64,000 nt of DNA from CBDFHC01 sp965247585 (GCA_965247585.1 CBDFHC010000005.1:744001-808000), one strand, 5' to 3'; counted from the first letter of the stretch, positions 8,023-17,668 are shown. Made by a program: numbers and translations. The notes: generated by a model from the letters alone, not told the origin.

Positions 8023-9135
8023 ATGAACAGGATAAAAGGTATTGCACTCGGACTTGGAGCCACTACTCTGATTGTCGTTGGTCTGGCGTGCGGAGCAGGC
8101 GAGAAGCAAGTTCCGGCAGAAACAGAACCGGTTTCGAACGCGCAGCAAGCCCAGGGCCAGCCCGGGCCATCCAGCTCGTCCGTCATTCCAATGGGCACCC
8201 CTCGGGTCAGCCTGACCTACGAGGGAGTGGTTTACTATCAGAATGCTCTCAGCACTGACGACCTGGCGAACCTCAAAGAGGCCGACCTTGAGATCGTCGG
8301 CGTCACTACCGAATCGAACCTCCTCGCTCCCGGCAGTGGGAAGAGCTTGGATATTTACAATCTCAAAGACAGCGAGTCCAACCACGTCTACACACTCGCT
8401 CCAGGCCAGAGCTTTCAGAACGAGGACGGCACCATGATTACGTGGGAAACCGCGTGGGTCCGCTGGGCGGCGGCTGCTGGTGATCACGCCTCACCGGGGT
8501 CCGCCAAGAGTCCCACTAATGGCCTATGTCTTCCCCCAGTCCCGCTGGCGGTCTCCGTGGGAGACACCTGGACAATCTCGGGACCAGTCCAGCTCACAGA
8601 TGGATTCCCGACCGAGCTGCCAGCGGGAGCGGCCGCGGTGTCGAGGACGTTCACTGTCGACGGCGTCGCGACCACGACCTATGCCGGTGGCCAAGGTAAT
8701 GCGTCCATCAATCACCCTACCATTCAGCTTAAGGTCGCAAATGTGACTCGTGACTCGGACGGACACGTCCTGTCAACGGAGGATGACCCTCGAGCAGCGC
8801 GAGGGGGCTGGACGCCCGCATCCGTCGTAAACCTCAGCCCGGTGCTGACACCGGATTGGGAATGCCACAAGGAGGCTTGGCTGAACGCTTGGCCTTTACC
8901 GGCACAGCCCTCTATCGGTGAGAGGGTTCTTTCGTCGGGCGTGACGGCGGTGGTGTTCACCGTTAGGCAGCCTCTGTTACTGCCAGACCTGGGGATCGAG
9001 GTGACCACCGAGGCCCACCACGGCTACGATAAGCTCACCGGGCGCGTCGTGCTCCAACAAGCCCACCATACCGGCACTAGAAACGGCGCGCCTTTCAACT
9101 TAGAGATGCTGATGGAGTTGGCGCCCGTGGAATGA
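8023..9135 (+). CDS. Putative secreted lipoprotein, 370 residues
   Basis: From ATG 8023 (GGAGGA 7 bases upstream) the protein starts MNRIKGIALG and continues with a hydrophobic stretch ending VVGLAC. This is a type II signal peptide with lipobox Leu-Ala-Cys and Cys23 as the lipidated residue. After a Gln/Pro/Ser linker (24-55) the mature domain is beta-rich (VSLTYEGVVYYQ, YTLAPGQSFQNEDGT). No enzymatic motif is recognised. It probably sits on the outer face of the membrane. The frame is open about 100 codons upstream, but the signal peptide and ribosome site fix this start. The gene is isolated. Confidence 0.7.
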   Translation: MNRIKGIALGLGATTLIVVGLACGAGEKQVPAETEPVSNAQQAQGQPGPSSSSVIPMGTPRVSLTYEGVVYYQNALSTDDLANLKEADLEIVGVTTESNLLAPGSGKSLDIYNLKDSESNHVYTLAPGQSFQNEDGTMITWETAWVRWAAAAGDHASPGSAKSPTNGLCLPPVPLAVSVGDTWTISGPVQLTDGFPTELPAGAAAVSRTFTVDGVATTTYAGGQGNASINHPTIQLKVANVTRDSDGHVLSTEDDPRAARGGWTPASVVNLSPVLTPDWECHKEAWLNAWPLPAQPSIGERVLSSGVTAVVFTVRQPLLLPDLGIEVTTEAHHGYDKLTGRVVLQQAHHTGTRNGAPFNLEMLMELAPVE

Positions 9136-9302
9136 TAGTTGCCCGTCGGCCCTCCCTCTCACTATCCAGACCAATTCTAGCTGGAAGAGGTCTCCCTGTT
9201 ACAGGTTCATGGCCAACCGGGTTAGGCTTTGGCCCTTCATCCTGGATTATTACCTTTTAGATATTCGTGCACCGCAAATAGGTGGTTGGGCGGCTACCCA
9301 AA

Positions 9303-9318
9303 GGGCGCGCTAGCGCCC
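9303..9318 (-). terminator. Short GC hairpin after secF
   Basis: GGGCGC-GCTA-GCGCCC forms a 6-bp stem 35 bases downstream of the secF stop. On the minus strand it is followed by TTT only, so it is a weak terminator candidate for the long minus-strand run. The rest of 9136-9353 holds nothing else that I recognise. Confidence 0.4.
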
Positions 9319-9353
9319 GGAGCCGCTTCCGCTCTACGCCGCGCCCGGCGGTT

Positions 9354-10277
9354 CTACGCCGGCCGCGCCCGCCGCAACCGGATAATCCGGAAGAACCGCC
9401 CAACCTCGCCCTTCTCCCACATCACCAGGAACTGGCTCGCTATGAATATAGAGCTGTAAGTCCCCGCCATAACCCCTATCAGCAGCACCAGCAGGAACTC
9501 CCTCAGCGTGGTGCCTCCTATCAGGATCAGCGCCAGCAGCGCGAAGAACGTCGTCAAGCTGGTCCCCAGTGACCGGCCAACGCTCTCCATGATGCTTATG
9601 TTAATCGTGTCGGCCAGCGGCCGGTCAATATTCCGCGCCACGTTCTCCCGTATCCGGTCGAACACTACTATCGTGTCGTTCACGCTGTACCCCGCCACCG
9701 CCAGCAGCCCCACAATGAACATCGCGTTCACTTCCAGGTCTATCGCCTTCCCCAGGATCGAGAAGACTCCAACAATAATCAGCAGGTCATGCCCCAACGC
9801 CAGCAATGCCGCCACTCCGTACCGGAACGAGTTGGGGATGTGCCGGAACGACCACGTGATGAACAGCAGGATCCCCACCGCCGCCACCAGCACCGCTATT
9901 ATCGCGTTCCGCACCGTTTCCCCCGCCACCTCCGCTGAAACCGTGTCCACCTGCGGCACCCCCTCCACCACACCCACGGACACCGCCAGCTCCGCCAATA
10001 TCGCGCTTAGCTCCCCTGCCTCCAGCTCCTTGGTACGCACGAACACCGTGTCCGAGGCCAGCCGCTGTATTCGAGCGTCCGAGTGGCCCTCTGCTGCCAG
10101 CACCTTCCGCACGTCCTCCTCGGACACCGTCTCCTCAAATTTTATCTCTACGGCCGACCCGCTGGAGAAGTCTATCCCCGCCTTTACCGACGGCGGAATT
10201 ATCAGCGACAGGATTCCCGGCACCAATATCAGCGCCGATATCAGAAAGTACCACCGCCTTTTGGCTACGAAGTCCAT
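9354..10277 (-). CDS. secF: SecF, protein-export membrane protein
   Basis: A 307-residue RND-type Sec accessory subunit that, with SecD, uses the proton gradient to help protein release on the outer membrane face. TM1 is near residues 11-30 (WYFLISALILVPGILSL), followed by the family motif GIDFSSGSAVEIKFEE. A periplasmic domain of about 40-130 follows, then five C-terminal helices containing GYSVNDTIVVFDRIREN, the SecF TM4 signature. Its start overlaps the end of secD by 13 bases, indicating coupled expression. The small EEDVRKVLAAEGHSDARIQRL module is the same kind that is repeated in the neighbouring SecD. Confidence 0.95.
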   Translation of the reverse strand: MDFVAKRRWYFLISALILVPGILSLIIPPSVKAGIDFSSGSAVEIKFEETVSEEDVRKVLAAEGHSDARIQRLASDTVFVRTKELEAGELSAILAELAVSVGVVEGVPQVDTVSAEVAGETVRNAIIAVLVAAVGILLFITWSFRHIPNSFRYGVAALLALGHDLLIIVGVFSILGKAIDLEVNAMFIVGLLAVAGYSVNDTIVVFDRIRENVARNIDRPLADTINISIMESVGRSLGTSLTTFFALLALILIGGTTLREFLLVLLIGVMAGTYSSIFIASQFLVMWEKGEVGRFFRIIRLRRARPA

Positions 10278-13024
10278 CGCTGCCTCTCCCCTCCCGCCAC
10301 CCCTGCCGGACGGTGCGCCCCCTCCGGTGAAAATAAGTACAACTTGCTACTCAGCCCGGTGAAAGACAACAACTGCAGGAAGTTCCGGCTAACCATCAGC
10401 GCGGAGAACATGCTCAACCCAACCCCTATCGCCAGCGTTATGGCGAATCCCGTGATCCGCGGCTCCCCCAGCTCCCGGCCGAAGAAGAACAGTATCCCGC
10501 ACGTGATAAACGTCGAAACATTGCTGTCCCGGATCGCCGGCCATGCCCGCCGGAACCCTATCTCCATGGCTGATAGCAGACTCCGCCCCGCCCTCAGCTC
10601 CTCCTTCAACCGCTCAAATATCAGGATGTTCGCGTCCACCGCCATTCCTATGGACAGGATCACCCCCGCCAGCCCTGACAGCGTCAGCGTCACCGGTACC
10701 ATCTTGAATATGGCCAGGATTACCACTGCATAGATCATCAGCGCTACCGCCGCCACCACCCCCGGCAACCGGTAGTACAGCACCATGAACAGCAATACCA
10801 GCCCTAGTCCCAGCACCCCTGCCTTAAGGCTGGCCTTTAGTGACTCGTCCCCCAGCAGCGCGTCCACCGTGGACTCCCGCACCAGCTCCAGCGACACCGG
10901 CAGGCTTCCCGACTCCAGCTGAATCGATAGGCCCCGCACCCGCTCGAAGGTGAAATCCGGCCCTTCAATGAACCCGGACCCGCTCACTATGGCACGCTGC
11001 ACCACCGGGCAGATCAGGTCCTCCCCATCCAGCAGGTGCGCCACGCACCGGTTCGGGTCCCCGGCTATCCGCGTGGTCAGGTCCCGGAATATGCGCGTCC
11101 CGTTCCCGTCAAACACAAAGTTGACTATGGGCAGCCCCGTGGTTGGGTGCGTCCCCGCGTACGCCCGGTTCAGGTTGTCTCCCGTCAGTGACTCCCCCGC
11201 CCGGCCCACCGCGTCCCGGTCGCTGAACTGGGTGGCTCTGCCGCAGGGTCCGTCCAGGCAGGTGCGCTCCTTTATGTCCAGCCGCGCCGTCGCCCCAATC
11301 AGCGTTTTCGCCTCTTCAATTCCACCGCTCACCTCAAAAGCCAAAACAGACGCCAACCCGCGTTCCATCTCGGTGCGAAGCCGCTCCTGGTCTTCCGACC
11401 CCAGCGTCGGCGTGCGGATTCGGAACGTACTTCCCGCCCCAAGAACAATTATCGGCTCCGGGTTGGTGTAGCCCAGATCAGCTAGTGCGGTCTGCAGCTC
11501 CGTGAACGCCACCGGCGCCTGGAACGTCGCCTGAAACTGTGCCGTCGACTCGAAGGACCTGAAATCCCGCAGCGGACTCAGCTCCTCTGACAGCCCCTGC
11601 CGGATCTTCTCCAGGTCTTCCTCGGTAATGTCCGGTATGGTGACGCTGAACGAGTTCGGGATGTTGGGCACATCCAGCTCCTTAACCTCCACCTTAAGAA
11701 AATCAAACGTGTCCAGCATCTCCCTGAGCCTCGCCTCAATTACGGGGCTGCCGAACGTCACCTCCAGGTTCGTGTCAGAGGCCCCCGGTAGCTGCACCAG
11801 CACCCGGTTTTCGCCGAAGCGCTGCACCGTCGGCTCCGTAATCCCGAACGCGTTCACCCGGCGCTCTATGGTGTCAATCACCCCCAGCATCCGCTCATCC
11901 GTCGTCTCTTCCCTGCTAAGGCTGAAGTTCTGCAGCGCCACCGTGCTCTCGGACAGCAGCTTCTCGAACTCCGCCTCCTCCGAAGCCGGGTCCGCCCCCT
12001 CCTCCAGATTAGGAATCAAGATACTGTAACCCCGGCTCTTGAACTCGGTCACCTGACCCCGGGGGAATCCCAGGTTCGCCAGCGCCGTCAGTGCTGACTC
12101 CATCTCTCCCCGGTCCTGGCCTACCACGAACACCAGCTCCAGCAGCGCCGTTTCTATGCTCCGCGTCTCCGTGCTCTCAATGCCTGGCAGCCCCTCCGCC
12201 AGCCCTGCATCCAGCGCCCCTCGTTCCTCTTCGTCCAGCGCATCTATCGTCACGCTAAAGTTCTGGCCGTCCCGCGTCTCCACCAGGGCCCCTGCGTGCC
12301 CCAGGTTGGAAAACGCCCCCTCTATGTCCACCACCGCCGGCAGCGGCTCAAAGAAAATAATCGCCCCGAAACTCTCCTCCCCCTCCCCAGGTGGGACCAT
12401 CTGTAACTGGCCCAGGGGATATATCGCGTCCAACCCCTCCCGCAGCGCCGCCTCCTGCACTCCCGCGTCGTCCAGCTTCGGGACATCCTCCAACGTAAAA
12501 ATGTTGGGCGAGATGCCGATAACCGTCACGTCCGAAAGCCCCTGCCCGGCCAGCGTCTCCTCCACCGCCTCCCGAGTAGGGCCGTCACGCACTACCAGCT
12601 CCACCCTTGTCCGCTCCTCCCGCCGCTGCTCAAACCCCTCCAGGTCTACCATCTCCGCCTGAAGCTCCTCCAGGTATTCCTCCACTCGCTCCGAAGCCAG
12701 GTCCGGCACGTCCACCGAGAACCGCTCACTGGCAAAGCTGGTCAGCGTGGAGCTGGCGTACCCCAGCGAGGTCAGCGCCGCGCGGACCTGGTCTTCAGAC
12801 AGCGGCTCCTCAAACGTGGCGCTTATCCGGGCCGGGTTTTGCGCTTCATACACCAAGTGCGCGCCGCCGCGCAGGTCCAGCCCCAGCACCAGCCCCAGCG
12901 GTCCCGAGCCGCCCCGGTCCAAACCTGCGCCTGGCAGGTCAATATCCCGGTAGCCAATTATCAGCGCGGACACCAGCACCAGGATACCGATGCCCAGTAA
13001 TGTTCTTAGGTTTCTTCGCCGCAT
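10265..13024 (-). CDS. secD: SecD, protein-export membrane protein, greatly enlarged
   Basis: At 919 residues it is far longer than usual SecD (about 450-620). TM1 is 8-25 and the D1 motif GLDLRGGAHLVYE is 48-60. The core segment MLGVIDTIERRVNAFGITEP is near 379-398. Five C-terminal helices follow from about 732, with GMAVDANILIFERLKEEL at 793-810. The extra length lies in the periplasmic part, where a roughly 50-residue module (ALxxLGY, then a hydrophobic strand, then PxLxxExxExL) recurs near 70-125, 147-205, 230-285, 305-358, 425-482 and 503-557. The frame is intact, so this is an expansion rather than an error. It starts 9 bases after cca. Confidence 0.95.
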   Translation of the reverse strand: MRRRNLRTLLGIGILVLVSALIIGYRDIDLPGAGLDRGGSGPLGLVLGLDLRGGAHLVYEAQNPARISATFEEPLSEDQVRAALTSLGYASSTLTSFASERFSVDVPDLASERVEEYLEELQAEMVDLEGFEQRREERTRVELVVRDGPTREAVEETLAGQGLSDVTVIGISPNIFTLEDVPKLDDAGVQEAALREGLDAIYPLGQLQMVPPGEGEESFGAIIFFEPLPAVVDIEGAFSNLGHAGALVETRDGQNFSVTIDALDEEERGALDAGLAEGLPGIESTETRSIETALLELVFVVGQDRGEMESALTALANLGFPRGQVTEFKSRGYSILIPNLEEGADPASEEAEFEKLLSESTVALQNFSLSREETTDERMLGVIDTIERRVNAFGITEPTVQRFGENRVLVQLPGASDTNLEVTFGSPVIEARLREMLDTFDFLKVEVKELDVPNIPNSFSVTIPDITEEDLEKIRQGLSEELSPLRDFRSFESTAQFQATFQAPVAFTELQTALADLGYTNPEPIIVLGAGSTFRIRTPTLGSEDQERLRTEMERGLASVLAFEVSGGIEEAKTLIGATARLDIKERTCLDGPCGRATQFSDRDAVGRAGESLTGDNLNRAYAGTHPTTGLPIVNFVFDGNGTRIFRDLTTRIAGDPNRCVAHLLDGEDLICPVVQRAIVSGSGFIEGPDFTFERVRGLSIQLESGSLPVSLELVRESTVDALLGDESLKASLKAGVLGLGLVLLFMVLYYRLPGVVAAVALMIYAVVILAIFKMVPVTLTLSGLAGVILSIGMAVDANILIFERLKEELRAGRSLLSAMEIGFRRAWPAIRDSNVSTFITCGILFFFGRELGEPRITGFAITLAIGVGLSMFSALMVSRNFLQLLSFTGLSSKLYLFSPEGAHRPAGVAGGERQRWTS

Positions 13025-13033
13025 GGACCTTGC

Positions 13034-14476
13034 CTAGGCTTCCACCCTGTCCAGTTGGCGGCGCACCCAGTCCACCGCTTCGTCCCGGCTGCCTATCTCC
13101 CCTGCGGCCCAGGCCTCATCCACCCCTTCCAATAAACTGCGAAACTGGGGGCCCGGCGCCAGTCCCAGCTCGCTTATCAGATCTTCGCCCGTAATCAGGC
13201 GAGGCTTCTTCTGGTTCGGCGGCCACTCCTGCCGCGCCTCCAGAACGTAGTTCACCAGCTCCGCTCTTTTGCCCCAACCCTCCTCTTCCAACAGCGGGCC
13301 CCGGGCGGCCATGTAGTCCCCCAGGCTCAAGAAGAGGACCGATGCCGCCATTTCCCCCAGGTCCCGGTAGAAGCGGTGTACCGCCCGCGCTGATGGCGTC
13401 TCCAGCCCCTGACTCATCATCGTCGGCCTCAGGTGGCTCTCCACCATCATCCCCACCGCCTTCACACCCTTGGCGCTTACACGCAGCGCGCGAAGCCGTT
13501 GCGCCGCCACCTCCGCCCCCTGCTCCGGATGCCCCAGGAACCGCGTCCTACCGGTGGCGTCCACCGCCTTTGTCTGCGGCTTGGCAATATCGTGAAACAG
13601 CGCACCCACCTTTAGCCACGTACGGCGGTCGTGCCCATCGCTAAGCGGTTCGGCAAAGTGCGCCTCCAGCGCCCCGTCCCAGTGGACACGGCTGGCTGCC
13701 CCGCTGCGGTCCCCCGCCGCGGTCACCACCTCCACCGCTCCCACGGCCTCAATTGTGTGGTCAAATACATCCCAATAGTGCTCTTTTGGCTGGCCCACCC
13801 CCCGGGCGTCGGCCAACTCGGGGATTATATGGCAGAGCAACCCTAGCCCGTCCAGCAGCCGAAGCCCCTCTTTGGCCCCGTTGGCCGAAAGCAGCAACAG
13901 CAGTTCGTCCCGTACCCGCTCACCGGACACCCGCCCCACAAGGGCGCAGTCCCGCTCAATCTGGCGACCGGTGCGCTCCTCTATCACGAAGCCCAGCCAG
14001 TGGCAAAGCCTCACCGCCCGTAGCAGCCGCGCAGGGTCTTCCTGAAATACGCCCCCGCTCACCATTCGGATGACCCCCCGCGATAGGTCTTCCCGCCCGC
14101 CGAAAGGGTCCAGCAGCCTCCCCTCCCAACCATCCCGGCCGCCGTCTTCTAGCGGCAGCGCCATGGCGTCAACGGTGAAGTCACGCCGGCCCAGGTCGGC
14201 CTCAATGCCGCCCTGCATCGAAGACAGGTCAATCACCCCGGCGCCCTCCGGCAGGACAATGCGGCAAAGGCCATGGCTTTCGCTCAACAACACAAAGGCG
14301 CCCTTCGCCTCTTGGGCCAGCTCCCGCCCCAGCGCCACCGCGTCCCCCTCCACCGCTAAATCCACGTCCTTGCTGGCGCGGTCCAGAAGCGAGTCCCGGA
14401 GGAAGCCCCCCACTAGGAATGCCGCCGCCTTCCGGGCGGAGAAGAAGGCTTTTAGATCATAGGCGTAGGTATACAT
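13034..14476 (-). CDS. cca: tRNA nucleotidyltransferase / poly(A) polymerase family with HD domain
   Basis: About 480 residues. The class II nucleotidyltransferase head has GGFLRDSLLDRASKDVDLAV (GGxxRD and the metal-binding DxD), RRDFTVDAMAL, LLDPFGGREDL and ARLLRAVRLCHWLGF. A C-terminal HD-type region follows, with LFHDIAKPQTKAVDATG and HPEQGAEVAAQRL. It probably adds or repairs the CCA end of tRNA, with an HD phosphohydrolase activity. A-adding-only or C-adding-only variants cannot be excluded. The frame is open upstream into def. ATG 14476 is preferred because homology begins there, though its ribosome site is weak. Confidence 0.88.
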   Translation of the reverse strand: MYTYAYDLKAFFSARKAAAFLVGGFLRDSLLDRASKDVDLAVEGDAVALGRELAQEAKGAFVLLSESHGLCRIVLPEGAGVIDLSSMQGGIEADLGRRDFTVDAMALPLEDGGRDGWEGRLLDPFGGREDLSRGVIRMVSGGVFQEDPARLLRAVRLCHWLGFVIEERTGRQIERDCALVGRVSGERVRDELLLLLSANGAKEGLRLLDGLGLLCHIIPELADARGVGQPKEHYWDVFDHTIEAVGAVEVVTAAGDRSGAASRVHWDGALEAHFAEPLSDGHDRRTWLKVGALFHDIAKPQTKAVDATGRTRFLGHPEQGAEVAAQRLRALRVSAKGVKAVGMMVESHLRPTMMSQGLETPSARAVHRFYRDLGEMAASVLFLSLGDYMAARGPLLEEEGWGKRAELVNYVLEARQEWPPNQKKPRLITGEDLISELGLAPGPQFRSLLEGVDEAWAAGEIGSRDEAVDWVRRQLDRVEA

Positions 14477-14540
14477 ACGTTTCGTCGGGTTAAAAGCAGA
14501 AGCGCGCGGACTGCGGCGAGAGGAGCTAAGCGATATCACC

Positions 14541-15077
14541 CTATTCGCCGGGAGAGGCCGCTTCTGTCGGCGCCCCGTCATCTTCCTCGGGTTCGCCTTC
14601 GGGCTCGCTGACCTTCCAAAGCTGGTCCTTGTCCACCAGGTGGTCTATATATAGTATCCCGTTCAGGTGGTACGTCTCGTGCTCCAGCGCCTGCGCCAGC
14701 AGGTCATCGTCCCCCTTCACCCGAAACGTCTTCCCGTCCAGGTCCTGCGCCCTCACCCGCACCTTGACCGACCGCTTGGCGATCCCCCGGTACCCCGGCA
14801 GGCTCAGGCACCCCTCCTCCTCCTCCCGCTCCCCCTCGCGCCGCATCACCTCCGGGTTCACCAGCACCAGCGCCTCCTCGTCCTCCGGCCTCTGTATCAC
14901 CGCCACCCTCAGGGCCACCCCCACCTGGTTCGCTGCCAGCCCAACCCCGTGCGTGGCGTGCATCGTATCTATCATATCCTCAACGAGTTTCCTAAGTTTC
15001 GCGTCGAATTCCTTAACTCTTCTCGTCTTCTGGCGCAGAATAACGTCAGGCGCATATCGCAGTGGCAGGACGGCCAA
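14541..15077 (-). CDS. def: Peptide deformylase
   Basis: A 178-residue metallo-deformylase that removes the N-formyl group from new polypeptides. All three family motifs are present: GVGLAANQVG (44-53), EGCLS (88-92) with the metal-ligand Cys90, and HETYH (133-137) with catalytic Glu134. A Glu/Asp-rich tail of about 25 residues follows the catalytic helix. The start is TTG 15077, after a GAGGTAAGG purine stretch. The gene lies in the minus-strand run between priA and cca. Confidence 0.95.
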   Translation of the reverse strand: MAVLPLRYAPDVILRQKTRRVKEFDAKLRKLVEDMIDTMHATHGVGLAANQVGVALRVAVIQRPEDEEALVLVNPEVMRREGEREEEEGCLSLPGYRGIAKRSVKVRVRAQDLDGKTFRVKGDDDLLAQALEHETYHLNGILYIDHLVDKDQLWKVSEPEGEPEEDDGAPTEAASPGE

Positions 15078-15151
15078 AGAACCTTACCTCGCTCTGGGGA
15101 ATCCGACGATTATAGCCACCCCCGCCGAAAAGTGTAAACCCGTCCTCCCCC

Positions 15152-17668
15152 CTACAACACGCTCACCGGGTCCACGTCCACGCTCCACCCCCGCGGAATC
15201 GTCACTTCCGCCAACAACGCGTGCGGCTCCCGGCCCCGCAGCACCACGTGCCAGCGGTACCGCCCCCTGGCCCGCAGCGGATGCCCTGGCGCCGGCCCTA
15301 TCACGTCCAACCCCGACAGCCCCCGCGCGAACGCCGTGCTCTCCAGCTCTCTCGCCAGCCTGGTTGCTTCTTCCTGGCAGGCCACTTCGTTTGTGTGCAG
15401 GAATGTCAGCTTCACCAGCCGGTTCAACGGCGGGTTCCCCTGCTCCCTGCGGTACTCCATCTCTTTGTTGTACAGCGACAGATAGTCCTGCCGCGATGCC
15501 GCCTGGACGGCGTAATGCTCCGGGTTGTACGTCTGAATAATCACCCGGCCCGGCGCCTCTCCCCGGCCCGCCCTCCCCGCTACCTGGCACAACAACTGGA
15601 AGGCGCGCTCCCCGGCCCGGAAGTCCGGCAAGTGCAGCCCCACGTCCGCCAGCACCACCCCCACCAGGCTCACGTTGGGCACGTGCAACCCCTTGGCCAC
15701 CATCTGCGTACCCACCACCACCTGCGCCATCCCGCTGGTAAATGCGTCCAGCAGCTCCTGGTGCCCCCCCGGCCCTCGGGCCGCGTCCCGGTCCCACCGC
15801 ATCGCCGACACCCGCGGCAGCCGCGCCGACATCTCTTCCATCACCCGCTGGGTGCCCAGCCCCAGGTACCGGATGTGGCTGCCGGTACACCCCGGGCACT
15901 TCGAAGGTACCTTGCTGCGGCGGCTGCACTGGTGGCACATCAGCTCGCCGCCTCCGTGGTACGTCAGCGACACCGAGCAGCTACGGCACCGCTCCACGTG
16001 GCCGCAGTCGCGGCACTGCACCAGCGTCGCCGCCCCCCGGCGATTCAGGAACAGGATCGCCTGCTCTCCCCTCTCCACACATCCCTCCAACGCCTCCCAC
16101 AACGACCGGCTGAACGGGCTCCGGTTCCCCTCCTTCAGCTCCTCCCGCATATCCACCACCGAAACTTGCGCCAGCCCTCCTCTGTTATCAAAGCCGGGCA
16201 TCCCCCCACCCTTCGACACCACCGCGCTCAACCCTTCCAAGCCCCCCTTGCCATCACTGCCGGACTCCCTCCCGCTTTCCGATGCCACCCCACTTCGGCT
16301 GATCCGCTCGGGAAGATGAAAAAGACGGTGGCGGCCCCGGCGCGCCCGGTGGTACGTCACCACGTCCGGCGTCGCGCTGCCCATCAGCACCGGCACGTCC
16401 AGCTCCCGGCCCAGCTTCAGCGCCACATCCCTGGCGTGGTACAGCGGGGCCACCTCCACGCTCTTGTACGTCCACTCGTGCTCCTCGTCCACCACAATCA
16501 AACCTACGTCTGGCAGCGGGCTGAACAGCGCGCTCCTGGGCCCCACCACCACGTCGTAGGCCCCCTCCCGCATCCGCCACCACCAGTCGAATTGGGTCCG
16601 AAGCGTCAGCCCACTGTGCATCACCGCCACCCGGCCGGGAAAGCGCTGGTTCACCTGGTGTACCATCTGCGGCGTCAACGAAATCTCCGGCACCAGCAGG
16701 ATCCCCTTCCGTCCCCTGGCCACGCACCCCTCCAGCGCCCGAAGGTACACCTCCGTCTTACCGCTGCCCGTCACCCCGTGGAGCAACACCGACTTCGGAC
16801 CCGGCTGCCGCCCCTCCAGCGCCTTCTCCAGATAGTCCACCGCTTCCGACTGATGCTGCGTCAGGGTAAGGGTTGGAGCTTGAGGCCTATCCAACGGCAC
16901 CGCGTCCCCGGCCTCCACCCGCACCCACTCGAACGCCAGCAGCCCCTTCCGCTCCAATCCCTCCACTGCCCCGGCGCCAAAGCTCTTGTTCGCCTCCGTC
17001 ACCGGCATCCCGGCGCCCGATGCCTCCAGCGCTTCCAGCAGCGCCGCCTGTCGCGGCGCCTTCTTCTTAATAATTAGCTCAGATAGCCCGTCACCCTCCG
17101 GGGGTTGAAGCCTCACCAGGGCATGGTAGGCCGGCGACAGCCGGTGCACCGGCAGCTCCCACCGCCGCTCTACCCTCCTCCGGCGCTCCAACCGGCCAAT
17201 GGCCGCCCCCGCGCCCTTGCCCAGCGACCGCACCGCCTCCCGTTCCGACATCGGGCCGCCCTCCGCAATGCAGCGCCACACCGCCGCGTCCGCCTCCGGA
17301 TCAATGGACCCCGCGTCCTCCGGCGTCAGCGCCCGGAGCTGCGGCGTCACTCGCTCCTTAAATCCGGGCGGCAGGAGCAGTGAAACAGCTTCGAACAGCG
17401 ATGAAAAGTAGTAGCGGCTCATCCAACGCGCCAGCCCCAGCCCGGCGGCGGATACCAGCGGCGCGGGCTCGATGGCCGCCTGAATGGGACGTGTCTCATC
17501 CACCTGGGGTTGGTCTGTTAGCTCAAATACCACCCCCTGCACCGGCCGGCGTCCCAACGGCGCCCACACCAATTGGCCCGGAACGCATCGAAGCGTAAGG
17601 GGGACGCTGTACGTTAGGGTCCGGTCGATGCCGATGGGGGCGTCAACCGCCACTTCGGCGAATCTCAT
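15152..17668 (-). CDS. priA: Primosomal protein N' (replication restart helicase)
   Basis: An 838-residue superfamily 2 DNA helicase that reloads the replisome at stalled forks. The N-terminal 3'-DNA-binding domain is about 1-105. Walker A GVTGSGKT is 298-305, DEEH is 394-397 and GSATPD is 430-435. Two zinc clusters between Cys552 and Cys593 are present (CxxC pairs at 552/555, 561/564, 579/581 and 591/594). The late helicase motif QVAGRAGR is near 695-702. A Gly/Ser-rich insertion of about 45 residues (456-500) sits between LPERI and VSVVDMREEL, where most homologues have only a few residues. Confidence 0.95.
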   Translation of the reverse strand: MRFAEVAVDAPIGIDRTLTYSVPLTLRCVPGQLVWAPLGRRPVQGVVFELTDQPQVDETRPIQAAIEPAPLVSAAGLGLARWMSRYYFSSLFEAVSLLLPPGFKERVTPQLRALTPEDAGSIDPEADAAVWRCIAEGGPMSEREAVRSLGKGAGAAIGRLERRRRVERRWELPVHRLSPAYHALVRLQPPEGDGLSELIIKKKAPRQAALLEALEASGAGMPVTEANKSFGAGAVEGLERKGLLAFEWVRVEAGDAVPLDRPQAPTLTLTQHQSEAVDYLEKALEGRQPGPKSVLLHGVTGSGKTEVYLRALEGCVARGRKGILLVPEISLTPQMVHQVNQRFPGRVAVMHSGLTLRTQFDWWWRMREGAYDVVVGPRSALFSPLPDVGLIVVDEEHEWTYKSVEVAPLYHARDVALKLGRELDVPVLMGSATPDVVTYHRARRGRHRLFHLPERISRSGVASESGRESGSDGKGGLEGLSAVVSKGGGMPGFDNRGGLAQVSVVDMREELKEGNRSPFSRSLWEALEGCVERGEQAILFLNRRGAATLVQCRDCGHVERCRSCSVSLTYHGGGELMCHQCSRRSKVPSKCPGCTGSHIRYLGLGTQRVMEEMSARLPRVSAMRWDRDAARGPGGHQELLDAFTSGMAQVVVGTQMVAKGLHVPNVSLVGVVLADVGLHLPDFRAGERAFQLLCQVAGRAGRGEAPGRVIIQTYNPEHYAVQAASRQDYLSLYNKEMEYRREQGNPPLNRLVKLTFLHTNEVACQEEATRLARELESTAFARGLSGLDVIGPAPGHPLRARGRYRWHVVLRGREPHALLAEVTIPRGWSVDVDPVSVL

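Noticed and set aside
15221..17077. Long plus-strand ORF of 618 codons opposite priA
   Set aside because: Its product is rich in Arg, Pro, His and Gln without any domain, as expected for the antisense frame of a GC-rich gene. The minus-strand PriA motifs are unambiguous.
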